Shown piece by piece: positions 37,101-51,000 of a stretch of DNA of 64,000 bases. Position 1 is the stretch's first letter. Each line of letters begins with the position of its first letter. Source of the stretch: Branchiostoma belcheri (lineage: Eukaryota > Chordata > Leptocardii > Amphioxiformes > Branchiostomatidae); contig NW_017802381.1 of the NCBI RefSeq assembly GCF_001625305.1, forward strand, positions 1,080,499 through 1,144,498. The letters are read 5' to 3'. The notes under the pieces are model-generated. The model was not told the origin of the DNA, ran no database searches, and worked only from the letters and a program-made list of their open reading frames with translations. Position numbers and translations under genes: made by a program.

Positions 37101-40100
37101 GATGGGGTAGCGACCCAGGCGGAAGGCTTGTCCAACATACGTGAACTGCAGCGAGAAAGGTAGTATGTGAAGTTAGTACGCATCCACAAGATACAGCATT
37201 CACAAGGCAACAAGGGATGGCACATATGGTAGAAACCGTAAGCAGCGTCTTGTTTAACTGCCAAAGTTCTTCCTAGTTTTAAAACCACATCCATACTTAC
37301 ACAACGCACGTAATGTGCTCGTATAATATGTTGAGTAGCACTCTGCCTGATGTANNNNNNNNNNNNNNNNNNNNCAACCGCTATTGGTATTGATACGGAA
37401 GATATCACTGTTGATAGTTCAGCGCGGAAAAGGTACCACTTTGAGATGAGAGTCGTATGTTCTACAATCCAACTTCTTCGAAATGATTAATAAAGGTTTG
37501 ACCTGTACTGCACTCTCTGTTGGTGGAGATCTGACTGTGTCCGATGAGTGTCACGTTGGTGATTTTGGCAAAGCCCCAGTCTGAAAGCCGTAAGATTCGC
37601 TTCATCTCGATCCCAGCCTTCTCATTGTTAGCCAGAACAAAGTCCTCGAACTGTACAGCTCCAACATTCACCCACTCTGCACCTTTCTCATTCCTATACG
37701 TACATGAATGGCTAGTCAACAGAGGTACATGTACACTCAACAAGAGACATAATAAAATATGTAAATCATGCATGAGCGACAGCCTTTGCATTCTATTGAT
37801 TCATGTCATTGATTCAAGAATCCTGACTATGATCATTGGGAAATATGTTGTTCTAGGGTCATCATTATACATCATAATTCTGTAGCAGGTGGTGACTACG
37901 AGGTAGCTTCTTCCCACGAACAGTTATTGAATGCCCCACCTGACCATCTGGTAATGGCTAAGTCAATTGAGCATTCTAAAGCTGGGGTAGCCAGCCATTA
38001 TGGCTTCCCTGTACCCAGCTGTAGGAATGTGGCCAACCCCCAGCTACGACTTCTGTATATAGTCACTGCACTTGTTTTTGTTCTTGTTTGTTTTTTACCA
38101 CCACCACCGGTCACGCTGGGGAAGGACCACTCCCCTAAGCACTGGGTCCCGCGAGGGGTGTTGCTTAGTATCGTGTAGAAGGTGCTTAAAAGTTGTCAAC
38201 GTCACAAGAGGCTCAGTGAAATTCCCACCTCCACGCCGTAAGACCCCTGAAGACCGCAGGCTGAGGCTTGGCACCCCAGCCGCAGCTTCCTCCCTCAGCA
38301 GGGTAGTACTCCTGGAACACCCACAGACCAAACCAACCCTGCGAGTGGACAGTGTTGTTCTGGAAGACTCCTAGTGGAACTCTCTGCGGACAAATATCTG
38401 GATCGTAGGACGCACCGTCGGGATGCTTGTGCATACGGTACCAGAAACCGAAGTGGGTTCCTCCTGCTGCATGGTTGTGCTATTGTAGGATAGAATCATG
38501 ACAGTCGTGTAAAAATCAGCAGCAGCAACAGAGCTTTCCGTGCCACTTTTTTTCCATGTCAAGAAAAATCCATAGTTAAGGTACAAGTAATAAAGAATAG
38601 TGACGTTGTCCAAAATGTAGCTTTTATAATTCCTACCCGAATGGTGTTATTGGGGTTGGTAACCCAGTACCCAGCCGGTGTGATGTCATCGTTCAGCAGA
38701 CTGGTGCTGGCTTTCACGAACAAAGCAAGATTATACTGAAACACAACAAAGACTATAGTTATACAACAACATATCAGAGAGCACATTTGGAATGTTCAAT
38801 AAACATTTTTATCTTCGCCGTTTTTGATAACGTTTGCATGCATGTGTGTATGTGGTTTAGCACTATAACCAAGGTGCTATAGGTGAATTGTCATCAAGTT
38901 TGGTGCGTTCAGAACTGCAGGAGCCAATTTTGTTTCTGACTTTGGGAGGCCATGACTGGAGAAGGGGCTGATGGGCGATTGTCGATATGATGATTGACAT
39001 AATCGCATGCTAATTAAGCAAATTTGCATGATTAATTGATAAGCTTGTAATTAGGAAATTCCATAAAGTAACTGTGCTTTATGACAGGACCTTCAAACAA
39101 GTGACATATGTAACATTCAAATATCGATTATGCAGAGGAGGACCTCATTTGCAGAATCACAGGCGAAAATATTATATCATAGTGGCAAATTATAGGAACT
39201 TTATTTATACATGTGGCGTTTATTAAAGGTAATGTAAATATCATTCGACATAAATCTCGAAGCTCATTTGCATAACAAATGAGAATGCCACATCAACTTT
39301 CGTTGTTAGGGCCCTGTCACACTTCTGTGAATCGTCTTGCGTATGAGTTGCGTACGGGCAATTTTTTGATACGCAGCCGTACGCAAACTGAGCACTTCAT
39401 ATGCGTCTCAGTAGTTTTGTGTAAGTTTTGTGAACGCAGGCATACGCACAGCACACGCACCGCCCGGCTCTGTACGCAGCGTAGTTTTGAGCATGCCCAA
39501 AACTATGCTGCGTACACCGTTACGCATGTCATGCGTTTTTAATACGCAATGCATCGGTCAAGCACGGTATGAGTATGCTATGTGTTTGTGGGGGACACGC
39601 GGCTCATACGCTGATCTGCACCTGGAACTGCACCTGTGCATAAGCTGCGTACAATGGACAAATGCATTGCGTACTTACAGCGCTTTAGTGCCGTTCGTAT
39701 TGCAACAGGACAGCGCATTGTACGTATTTGTAACTAATGAGAAGCGCAAAGATTGCGTACAGATCTTTTTTTTTGCAAAACTTCTTTTTTATTCGCACGC
39801 GCGCATCAGTTTTGGGGTTCCCAGAGGATGTCATCCATATAATCAAATCAACATGGCCTATAATCAAATCAAAATGAATGAGTTGATTATATGTGGAGAT
39901 TGGCTTTTATATGTTTTGCTGAAAAGTAGATGATTATTAGGAAAACGTCTTTCCTAGAGTGCAATATGTTTTACAAAAATGCATTTTGACACTTTTTAAC
40001 ACAAAAGAACACCATTGTACCGCCTCACCCAAAATGATGATTTGACTTGATTTATTAGGCTGAAAAATAAAAAATGATGATAGGACTGGCCATTTTGCAT

Positions 40101-43100
40101 ATTATCAATGCATCTATATTTAACATAAAATATTTGCTTTTTGTTCCTTGTACTTGGGGATAATACGCCAGTTGCCTATTTTTTTATCCGAGAAAATGTG
40201 TAGTGTACGTAGATTGGTACAAAATCTTTTATAAAATTTAGAAGCATAAAAGCATGAAACATCTGAATATGATGGACTTATAACAGTAACCGCTTTGAAC
40301 TGTGGTTGTAATGTCGTGTTTGTAGATATACAAAGGTTGTATTGTTACAGTAGTGTTCGCAGAGATGTGTAGTGTCCATGCTATCTGTGTGTATGCGCAA
40401 TTGTAAACTGTATTGCAAGTATGGTTGTTATCATTGTTTTCAAATCATTAAGGGAGGGTATTTCTTGACATCTCCAATTCATCAAGGCTATCAACAGTCA
40501 AACTGTTATGTTTGTATAAAGTCCGGGTACGTGTATTTAATTTACCAGACAAAATATTACAGGAAATTGACCAGGGCTAGCGCAAAATGGAAACAAACAC
40601 ATTTTATCTGAGTTGAGGGCGGCCCATGATGAGAAGGACTCAGAATGAAACAGCGGGAAGAAGCAGGGAATACGCACACAAGACGCATGGCATTCGTCGG
40701 AAGTGCGTTAGGCATCCGGTGGGCATACGTTGTGTGCGCCCGGAATACGCTTGGCCTTCGTAATGCATACGAACGCCATACGGATGTCATATGCAATCTA
40801 TGCGCTGAATTCGTTATTCATACGCTACATGTGCGTCACAGTATCCGCGCGTATTGTGCGTACGGCAGAAATGTCTGTACGCAACGCATACGCAATGGCT
40901 ATTCGCAAAAGTGTGGCAGGGCCCTTAGGAATTTCAAACTGTGAACAACTTCATTTCAACAAATTGATGAGACTGGAGAATAAGACCTTTTTTTTTGTAT
41001 AATCAAAGAAGGGACCTTTATAGTGCGTTATTATCAATTGTTAATATCATTTGGCGGAGGTATGGGATTGTTTCAGAATTGTAAAAGGATTGTTATTGTT
41101 GTTTGTTTGAAGGCATGGTAATGTAAAGTATACACAAGCTGGATGCTTTACCTGAATGATGTTTCCCGTTTCAATACCATCCTCAATGAAGAAAGCTCCT
41201 CCCATGATATTGAAGACCACATTACGTTCCACCAGCAGGTTGTGTGTACCGTGCATGGTCACGGCCCTGTTGAAGCTGCGATGGATGGCGTTACCACGCA
41301 CATAGGAGTTGCTCATGTCGCCGTTTAGATGAGAGTGGATGGGGTAGCGTCCCAGGCGGAAGGCTTGTCCAACATACGTGAACTGAAGCGAGAAAGGTAG
41401 TATGTGAAGTTAGTACGCATCCACAAGATACAGCATTCACAAGGCAACAAGGGATGGCACATATGGTAGAAACCGTAAGCAGCGTCTTGTTTAACTGCCA
41501 AAGTTCTTCCTAGTTTTAAAACCACATCCATACTTACACAACGCACGTAATGTGCTCGTATAATATGTTGAGTAGCACTCTGCCTGATGTATTATGCGGA
41601 AAACTATTTAAAACTTTAAACTAGTAAAATCTTAGATTTTATACCTCAGGGCTTTTATTGTATATTTTTATATGTAATTTGTTATGTATAGTTGATGGTG
41701 TTGAATTTTATGTGTTAGAGAAGATGCATGTGCACAACAACAATTGTTGCGCGCCGCAGGACTAGGGGTTTAAACAAAGAATTTATCGAGACCGGACACC
41801 CCTCTTTGCGAGGGTCATATACGTGGACCAGACCGAGAATATCTTAAACACGCCAAAGGTCAACGGTCGCGACTATTTTCACGCTCAAAGGGGTGTTCTG
41901 GGGCTGTGGCCACCAAAGGCACCATTTTCACACCCGAAAACACATATACAATAAAAATAAAAGAACATGCATCATTTACAGCCCAATAGCAAAACATACA
42001 CCGAGTCCCAAAAAAATCCGTCCACCCAAACGCGAGAAACAGCTGAGAACATGAAAATCTAAATCTCTCACAAAACCCTTCCGCGGAAGGATGTCTCCTC
42101 CCCCGGAGGTAACAAAGTCTCATAACCATCATCATCAAGTCTTACCTCTACATATTCAATCCGGGCTCTGACACTTTCTGCATTTGGTTCTGATTGGTGG
42201 ATCAGAACATGGCCTCCGAACTGGTCACTGCCGACCTCTTCTCCGAATCGACCCTGGAAGCAAGTCTGCGTAACAAATTCCCCTGTAGCGAACGGTAATA
42301 GAAAATGAATTCAAACTGTTTAATGTAAAAATTAAATGTTCTTCAAGTACAGTAATACATACGGACAAATTTGTAGTCGTCCGTAAAATATATTGGCAAG
42401 TGATCGGAGACCTCTACTTTTGTGAATTTTGTCGCCTAAGAGAATTGTCTCATTGATTGTGAAATCAGGGTTGCAATTAGCAAAATCAATTTTCTCTGGT
42501 TGATTGAAATTACTAGACTATTAATACAAGATGGTTTAGTCCTCTACTACATTTGGGCATTTCTGAAGAATCCTTGTAAATGAATTAATGTATCAACAAA
42601 TAAATAGACAAGTAAATAAATAGATATATGGTACTGATGACAAACAGTCTAAACTTTGTGATCCAGCACTAAATAAATTGGGACTTACCCAAATTTTCAG
42701 CTAACTCCGTCAGCCATGTTCACGGAATGGACTCGTCTACTGCTGCTTCCGAGACATGACGTCGGAAACACGTAATTGCAGCAGAAGGTCATGCATGCCA
42801 GATAACCTATGTCGCCCCCCGTCTCTGTTCAGCGTTGGCCGGTTGGCCCGAATGTACACAGCCCCCTCCACTATAAAATCCAGTTCTGAATGCAGATTTT
42901 AACTTTGTCCAACGAGACGGAGCGTCCCGGAGATTCTATGTGTATATGTAGGGACGCTTCTGAATCGGCGGACCTCGGTCGTTGGTTTTCGAAGAGGAGG
43001 AGTGAAGGAGGCTGTGTAAATCAGCAACCACCACTACATGTCTGTCTAAGAAATTTGACTTATCCCTTTTGAAAGATTTTAACTCACCCAAAACACACAA

Positions 43101-46100
43101 AAGAGAAAGAAGGACATACCCGTGTCGAAACCTTCCTCACAGGCCTCAATTTGGTCGTGCCAAGAAGGATCATCAGAACCCCTGATGACGACGTTTCTGG
43201 TGAGAAGAGCGACTTCTCCTTTGGTCTCCAGCGTCACTTTTCCATTTGCGAATGTCTCCTCTACAGAGATATGCTCGTAGTCCAAAGGTTCTAGACATTT
43301 TGGAGAAGATAGAACAGGTGATCGTTGTATTTAACCACCGCCTAGATCAGAATAATTTATCTCTCAACGACAGTTTACGAAAAAACACAGGAAGGATATT
43401 TATGTCGAAAACTACCCAACCTGTAATGGTGATGGTGACACCATCTGCAGCTACTGACGCTATTTGTCTCACTTCCGTCTCGGCCTGGCTATGTCGGTAC
43501 CCAGTCGTTGCTATGGCGATGCTGTCCCCTGCCTTCCACGTGACCGGCTGCTCCAGAACGAGCGTTGTCGCCCCTGGAGCTGCTGTCTGGGCTAGCCGCG
43601 TCCACGTTACGGGGACAGGAGAGCCTAAATGAAAGGAAAAACATTGTCAAACTTTCAACTTTCCTTATAAAACACAGTTGACATTCGTCACAAAACTTTC
43701 AACAAATTCTTCGGCCATCTTCAGGAAAACTGACCATAGGAAAACGTTCACGTATTCACGAATTGCGCCTCCCGAACACCTACATCGCAAATCATGGTCG
43801 GAGCAAAGTCGACTGCATGGACAGGTGTTGGACGAATTTGGCTGCTACATGGCTATTCGGCTGTGCTTCAACATGATTAAAACATTTGTGATTCGGTTGG
43901 GATGTCCGATCATGGTTGGCTGTTGTTCGGCTGTACGTCAGCAGAACGCTAGCCTGCCATTCGTGAGTAAGTCAGCAGTATTCGAGGCGTGTTCATGATC
44001 CAAATTTAACTCAAATTCGTTTTGAGGTCAGAGGTCAGAGCGGGCCCGAACGTCAAACGGACCTGGTTTTGGAACACTTTCGGGGAAGGTCATGAATGTG
44101 TGGCTTTATTTGGGAAACTTGAAAACTTGCATACGTTACCATGTAGGTCTAACGTTCCGTTCCTAACTCCCAGAACTTTAGCGCCATAGATCGGCAGCTC
44201 CTTGGAGCGAAGGTTTCCGTGCAGAGTGATGGTAGCCTGGTGTTGGAATGGAGCCTCCTCTGTACCGACTTGAAGAGTCCCTCCATCAGTGATGAGGATG
44301 TACTCAGACTGAAGATGCACATTTCCCGCGTCATCGAACAACAGTGTTCCACCTGCATGGTCAAGTTGTCATGTTATTGAGTTGTGGGCGCACTTACTTA
44401 GTCAAGTTTCTAGTTGTTTTTTTTACATTCGGAGAGTCAAAATCTTAATCAATATGATTGGGCTTATTTTTTTACCTTCACAAAAAAGGTTATGTTTTGT
44501 GTCTGTCAGTATGTGAAGTCGTGGGTGGATCTTACTGATATTTGGTATGTTGGTAGGTGCTGGCAAAATTAGTGGATTCTGGTCTCCTGGCAGCTTTATA
44601 TGGCACAGTAGGACGTCTTGTTTTATACATATCTTACTATGTGAATATATAAAAACGAATTTATGGGATCGTGCTATGAACTCAAGTTACCTTATTGAAT
44701 ATTTGGTTTTACATTTATGTTTATTTCTAAATCAATGTACATCATATACATGTACATCATATACATGTATACATCAAACAGTCCCTACCTTGGATAAGCA
44801 GCATTCTGAGTATCGGTGTGTCAGTATCCAGCAGTAACGTCTGTCCCGCATGCACAATAACAAAGTCCCCCTCCTCGGGTAAGCCTTCCCCGCCCCAGGT
44901 GTACACAGAGGACCATCTATCCACGTAGTAGAAGTCTGCGTTGCCCTGTACCATACATAGAAGAACTTTATTGCACGACAATTGCACATGGTGCAATGTA
45001 TGGCAAACTACATAGAGAGAGTAACAACAATAAAATAAGTGTGTTGAATAAGACCTAATGTCTAATAAAACCTAACATATATATATATATCATAATTATT
45101 CAAATAATAAGGGATAGCACAAGTCTTTGATAAAGTGTTACAATCGAGTGGGCTAATCACAAGTTTCGGTATTTTTTCTAATAACAAAGCATTCCTTTAT
45201 ATATCTACCTATTTTTGCGTTGTGGAGACCATTACATGTAAATTCAAATCTGTCTCCAACATCGAGAGTCTTGAAATCTATGGTACTTGATTCGAGAAAT
45301 GTGAATAGCTTGTTACGTATAACATCATATTAGGTACATTCCATAACAAAATGAAATTCATTTTCTATATGCTTTGGACAAAATGGACAGAACCTTGGTC
45401 AGGGGCTATATTGTAATATCTACCTGTTTCAATATTCAATTTATGGCGACTGATTCTTAATTGAGTTATTGCTTTACGAGCTTTCAAAGTTATCTATATC
45501 ACAAAGGTATGTTTCTTGTTCATAACAGTGCTTTCTTTTAAATTTGCTAAGAAAAGACAGCTTAGAATTACTTCTAAAGCAACTAAACCATTCCTGTATA
45601 CGTGTATCTTGTAGCCAATGGCGAAGATGGTGTGTAATATAATCTGTTTTATAAGCTTCAGGTTTCATCCATATATGTCCAAAGCCGTGGTAGTTGAGAG
45701 TGTCTTTAACATATGAGTAGAAAATTACAATACATGTACGTATTTAATATTTGGTGACATCAATGTATTTTGAAGATTGAGCTGTTGTCTTGGTAGATAT
45801 AGTCGTACTTATGACTTAAACAAACAAACTAGAATAGACGTAAGCCAATACACTTATATGTTTTCTGCAATTTAGTGTTACTCAGCACATAGCCAAGCTG
45901 CGCATTATGTAGACGTAAGTGTCACAGCTCAATCTTGTTCATAATGACTTCTACTAACACAGATGAACTTTCAAGATAAGACTTAAGTGTGTTCATGATT
46001 TAGTATGTGTTATAATGGCAAGGAACACGAAATACTATGCCTCTAACCTTAAAAACAACTACTTTTCAAAAACCTAGTTCAACAAGGTGGTTCCAGAATA

Positions 46101-47879
46101 TGCTGAGAATGTAGCAGTCAGAGTGTACGACTGTTGTTAGTATGATGTGATTTGGGACCGAAGCAGTCGGAAACAAAGGAACAGGACAATGTGAATACCA
46201 ATGTTATCAACCTGAAAGTACTTTACCTGTGTCGCAATTCCAGCTATTCCCTCTGCCCTAAGTTTGGCCCTCACGCTGCCGCTGTGGGCTTCAGTCACAC
46301 AGACGACCTCTGTCTCCGACGGTACTCCAGAGATGATGCAGTCACTTCCCGCAATCGTTACGCTTCTGATGCCACTTTGATCGCCGAACGAGTTAACAGA
46401 CCACGATTGAGAAACTCATAATGTTACAGTTACCTTCAAACATCATAATGATTAGAGATACAAGCAACATGTCTTGTTGTGCTTTTTCGGGTACATGGGC
46501 ATTTTCATTTAAAAAAACATTAGGTCACACTGCTTTAATTGTATGGGTGACGTTCGCGCGCGCATTGATTTTCGCCTGTTCAAGAAAAAAAGAACCATGC
46601 ACCAACTCCAAGGCTCTGGCCTGGATTCCATCCTCCGTAGTCCATTGTAGCTAGAGGCAATAGGAAGTCGGTGGTACATGTAATTGCGGAGAACGGCACC
46701 CAGGCTACCGAGGGCCGGCTTATCATAAAAATGATCTAATACCGTAAATTTTCAATAACAGCTTTGTATACCTGTGGTTAGCAGTATTTTGGGTGCCGGA
46801 TTTTTCTATTCACCCTCTCGCATTAGTTTTGGGATCTTCAGAGGAGGTTATCCATAAAATTTAGTCAGTGTGACCTAATCGGGTAATATTCAGTAATTTT
46901 CAGTATAATTCAGTGTGAGACTGGCGCATGGTAATAATGAAATAAAGGTCATAAAGTGATCGCTATTTTCACTGTTGGCAATGTCAAGGTTATTTTTAGA
47001 ATTCCAAGGTTTTTTTTAGAAATGACAATGAAAAAAAACTGAATAACCTGAAAAGTCATACCGAAGATTAGTCCCTGTGATGGTGACAGTGGTTCCTCCT
47101 GCGGTCCCTCCCAGGGCAGGCGACACGGAGTCGATGACGGGGGTCAGGCTGCTGTCATAGGTGAACGCGTCGCTCAGAGTTCTTGTCTCTTTACCGACGA
47201 CGATGGCAACATCACAAACCACTGTGCCACTGGCTAAGCCTGTCAGGACAAAGCCAACGGGATATTTTACTGAATAAGAATTGCAGAGGCGATGCCAAGG
47301 TTACATGTGTACTACACAGATGAAACAAATAACTAGAGAAGTAACATTTGCAAAGCAAATACATAATGTTTACCTTCGGACATGGTCTGCCCTGTTAAAT
47401 TTTTACTCAAACACATTCACATACATGTACTAGGAGTATATGGTGAGAGGAGTAGAGCAGACCATGAAATTGCAACATTATTTAACCCAACGTCAGTCAC
47501 CATGGTGACAGATGTCAACAAATCATGTCACTGGCCAGGTCAGAGGTTAGTGTTTGGAACAGAGGAGGAAGAAGAAACTGAATAAAAACAATATGTTTTC
47601 CTTCGGTAAACATAAATACTGACCATCATATGCTGGTAGCTCACAGAATATCCAGTTGGGAGCAACACTGTTGATGGGACATGGACGACCACACACGGCG
47701 ACGGTTGCGTTTTCAGAAAAACCAGTTCCCATTAGCGTCAGATTTCGGCCACCTCCAAAACTTCCTACCGAAGAAATGTGATTCAATATACTTGTAGTTA
47801 CTTAGTGTTAACGAGGACTTGATCATGGATAATTTAAGATAAGCTGTTCAAGTGTAAAGCATATTTTATAGCGTTTTAT

Positions 47880-47947
<68 letters not shown>

Positions 47948-48061
47948 AAAATAAAAAAGTAAAAAAATCCTGGATAATTTAAGATAAGCTGTTCAAGTGT
48001 AAAGCATATTATATAGCGTTTTATGAGAAAGAAAGAAAGACAGACAGAAAGACAGAAAGAC

Positions 48062-48092
<31 letters not shown>

Positions 48093-51000
48093 ATGAAAGA
48101 AAGGAAGAATATAATATACAATCACGTGAGGATTATCATGGCATTTGTTGTGGCATTTTTCAAATAACAAAGCAATGTTTTACATATTTACCTAGTAGTT
48201 GATTTTGCATTGTGGGAGTTACTGCATCTAGAGATATATTTTAATCTGTCTGTAACATCGAGTCTCCTTAAAACTGTATAATCTGTATGAAATCTAGAAC
48301 ATTCCATGACAAAGTAAAAGTCATCTTCAGTATTTGACCAAGGTTCCCACCTGTTGTTGGCATCACTGCAGACAGTGACAGCTCGTAGCTGAATGTGACT
48401 GCGGACCTCGCCGTTCCCTTCTCGACGACCGTCACGTCCACGGTGTAGTCACTTCCGGCAACGTGTTCTCCCAGAGTACAGATGATTTCTGTGTCTGATG
48501 ATGTGTCAACCACACAAGGAGCGCCATCGATGGACACTTCATTGTCTGCTGTGGTTTGGCCAAACCCAGACCCCGTGATCGTTACTGCCGTCCCACTGGT
48601 GGCTACAGCTGGGCTGATACCACTCACACTTGGAGTTAGAGTTGAGCTGTACGTGAAGTCTTGTGGGGGATAGGCTTGGCCATTCGAGACCACTGATACT
48701 TGAACTAGGGGGTCACTTTCATTGGTCGCTGAAAAGAAAATTGATTGACAATAAGTAAGCAACATTGTATGTGGAGACGTCGTAAATAGGAATAAGACTG
48801 ATAAAAACAATGTTGGTGGGACAAACTTCAATATACCATGTACAACTGTTGCGCAATAAAGTTATTATTATTATAAAGATAGTTTACCTGCGGGAGTGAT
48901 GCAGGTGACAGTGGTAAGATTAACGAACAAGACTTCGCAGATCTTTTCGTTCATGGTAACCTCGGTGTCACTGTCAAAACCGTTGCCTGTGATTGTCAAG
49001 GTCGTGCCCCCGGCTTGACTCCCCTGAGTTGGTGACATGGTGTTGATGACAGCCAGGCCGGTCACTACCGCGCTTGATGCGGCGTTTCCTCGTCCCGCTA
49101 CATGCACCCTGACAGGCTGGTCTCCCACAGGTATGTGTCCAGCCGTGCAGGAAATGACGTCATCAGTAACTGACGTAACCACACAGGAAGTCCTTTCTCC
49201 GAAGCTGACCGTTATGTCGTCTACAGAAGTTCCAAACAAACTTCCACCGACTGTGAAAACGGCAGGAGATCCACTTGTCCTTGGGTCAATAGCTGAGACC
49301 TTTGGGGTTTGCGAGTTCTGTGAACCAATAGGAAGGTTGATTATTGCTAGAATGATAATCAAATGAGAAACTGTTTACCTATACACTCTCTCTATCATAT
49401 GTTTCATTTGATACATTAGATGATACGACGTTTTCATAACAAATTTATATATTCTCAATATTTACAATCAACTTTCATTTGCTGTGTTAATTCCAACTGC
49501 AGATTCATGCTATCGTTTCCTCTAGATGTTTTGTTTATGGAATCATCCTCAAATGTGACTCGGACTCTTACCCTGTAGGCATATTGGCATCCGCTGTTGT
49601 CTCGTCCGTCACAAACACTGTCAATGCGATATCCGTTCACTACCTGACTAACTGTGACTTCCCTGGTTCTCTCCGATGCCGCTTGGGTTACGCAAATAAT
49701 TTGATTATAAGACAGAGACTGAATGTAGCAGGGGACTGTTCCGACTGCGCTGGTGGTGCTGTCAGCCGGAGACGTGAATCCTGATCCGCTGATAGTCAGT
49801 TGGGTTCCTCCTTCAACAGAGCCTTGTTCCGGGAATATAGACGTTATCTTCGGCATGAGAGCGAACATGCGAGACTCTTCCCCTCCAAGAATGGCCATCC
49901 TGGCGTATCCGCGATTCTTGATGTTTACAGACACGGGGAGAAAGGTTCCCACCGGCATGTTGCTACCAGGGTTAACCACGCACGTGATGTTGTTGGATGT
50001 TGATGATGTCACGTCACAGGAGTATCCACCAATCAGAACCTCATTCTCGCATGTACTTGTACCGAAGCCCGTACCCTGAATGGTGACGGTCTGCCCGGCA
50101 GTTCCGCGGGTGGGGCTGATTGAGGTGACAGTCGCCGTCAGACAGTCACGGAAAACGTAGCTAAACTGAGAGCTGGAAGATGCAATTGACTGATCTTCGG
50201 AGCAGCCCAGAACTTCACTTGTTGAACCTGGGCATGTCTCTTCCAATGCTGGAAATATGAGGAAAATGTCAGAAAAGAAGAAAACACAAGGAAGACGGTC
50301 CAAAATGCACCGTAAAACATTTTGTAGAATAACCAAAGCTACAAAGTACACAAATTGTATGCCTACGATTTATCTGTATATGGCATTGAATATGAAACGT
50401 TATGAAGCGAAACAAAGTAATATTGCAAACACACTGTGACTAATTGAGTTGTATCAGCACACTCACCAGGTTCGGTTCCGGTAGGATCGTAGACTGCTTC
50501 CATGCCATTGAGCTTGAATGACAAGATCTCTGTGTGGTCAACGGGTTTGACGACTTCCACTTTCCCACGCATGACGATATCGCAGTTGTCATCAACGCAG
50601 CCACTTGAGTAGTAAAAATCGCCCACGGTATTAAATGTGTAGGAGTAGGAGCCTGCAAAAAAAACGAGTAATGAGCTTCTTCTTTTATTGTTGCCGAATT
50701 AATGACTTTCTATTTTCAGTTGGTCATATTTTCAGTTGCGTTTGTCCTTCTGTCTGTTCGTCAACAAGGTAACTCAAGAACGACTGGGTGGATTGGTTTC
50801 ATACTTGGTACGTTGGTAGGTTGTGACGAAAACTAGAAATGATGAGATTTTTGCCCCCCTAGCTAGTGGCTTCTCTTAGTACTGCAGCGCAAATTCCAAA
50901 ATTTAAAGTCTTTCGAATGACCCGGCCGGATCGTCGTGATTTTTGGTATGTAAGTAGCTAAATTGATGCTTGGCATATTTAAATTACAATTATGCAGATC

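Larger units (their letters stand above)
37375..41591. repeat. Right haplotype copy of a duplicated block (contig start)
   Basis: Counterpart of 34787-37354; 4217 bp because it carries the transposon at 39309-40924 and an extra 47-base block at about 38110-38157. The match ends at 41591, where the left copy runs into the gap. Confidence 0.85.

Noticed and set aside
39430-39933. Transposase candidate in the Harbinger-like element (167 codons)
   Set aside because: The frame is made of repeated TACGCA words and part of a MITE end; no DDE or DNA-binding motif visible.
34787-41591. True tandem duplication of beta-helix exons 29-32
   Set aside because: The copies meet exactly at an N gap, differ like alleles, and would be out of phase if joined (phase 1 end to phase 0 start).
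42890-43072. Short plus-strand gene after a TATAAAA
   Set aside because: Sixty codons without any recognisable feature, antisense to an intron; the TATA box alone is not sufficient.
47880-48105. CRISPR-like or regulatory array
   Set aside because: Simple GAAA microsatellite in a eukaryotic intron; no spacers.
49753-50079. Plus-strand ORFs over the TIG exons
   Set aside because: Antisense shadows of exon 18; no protein features.
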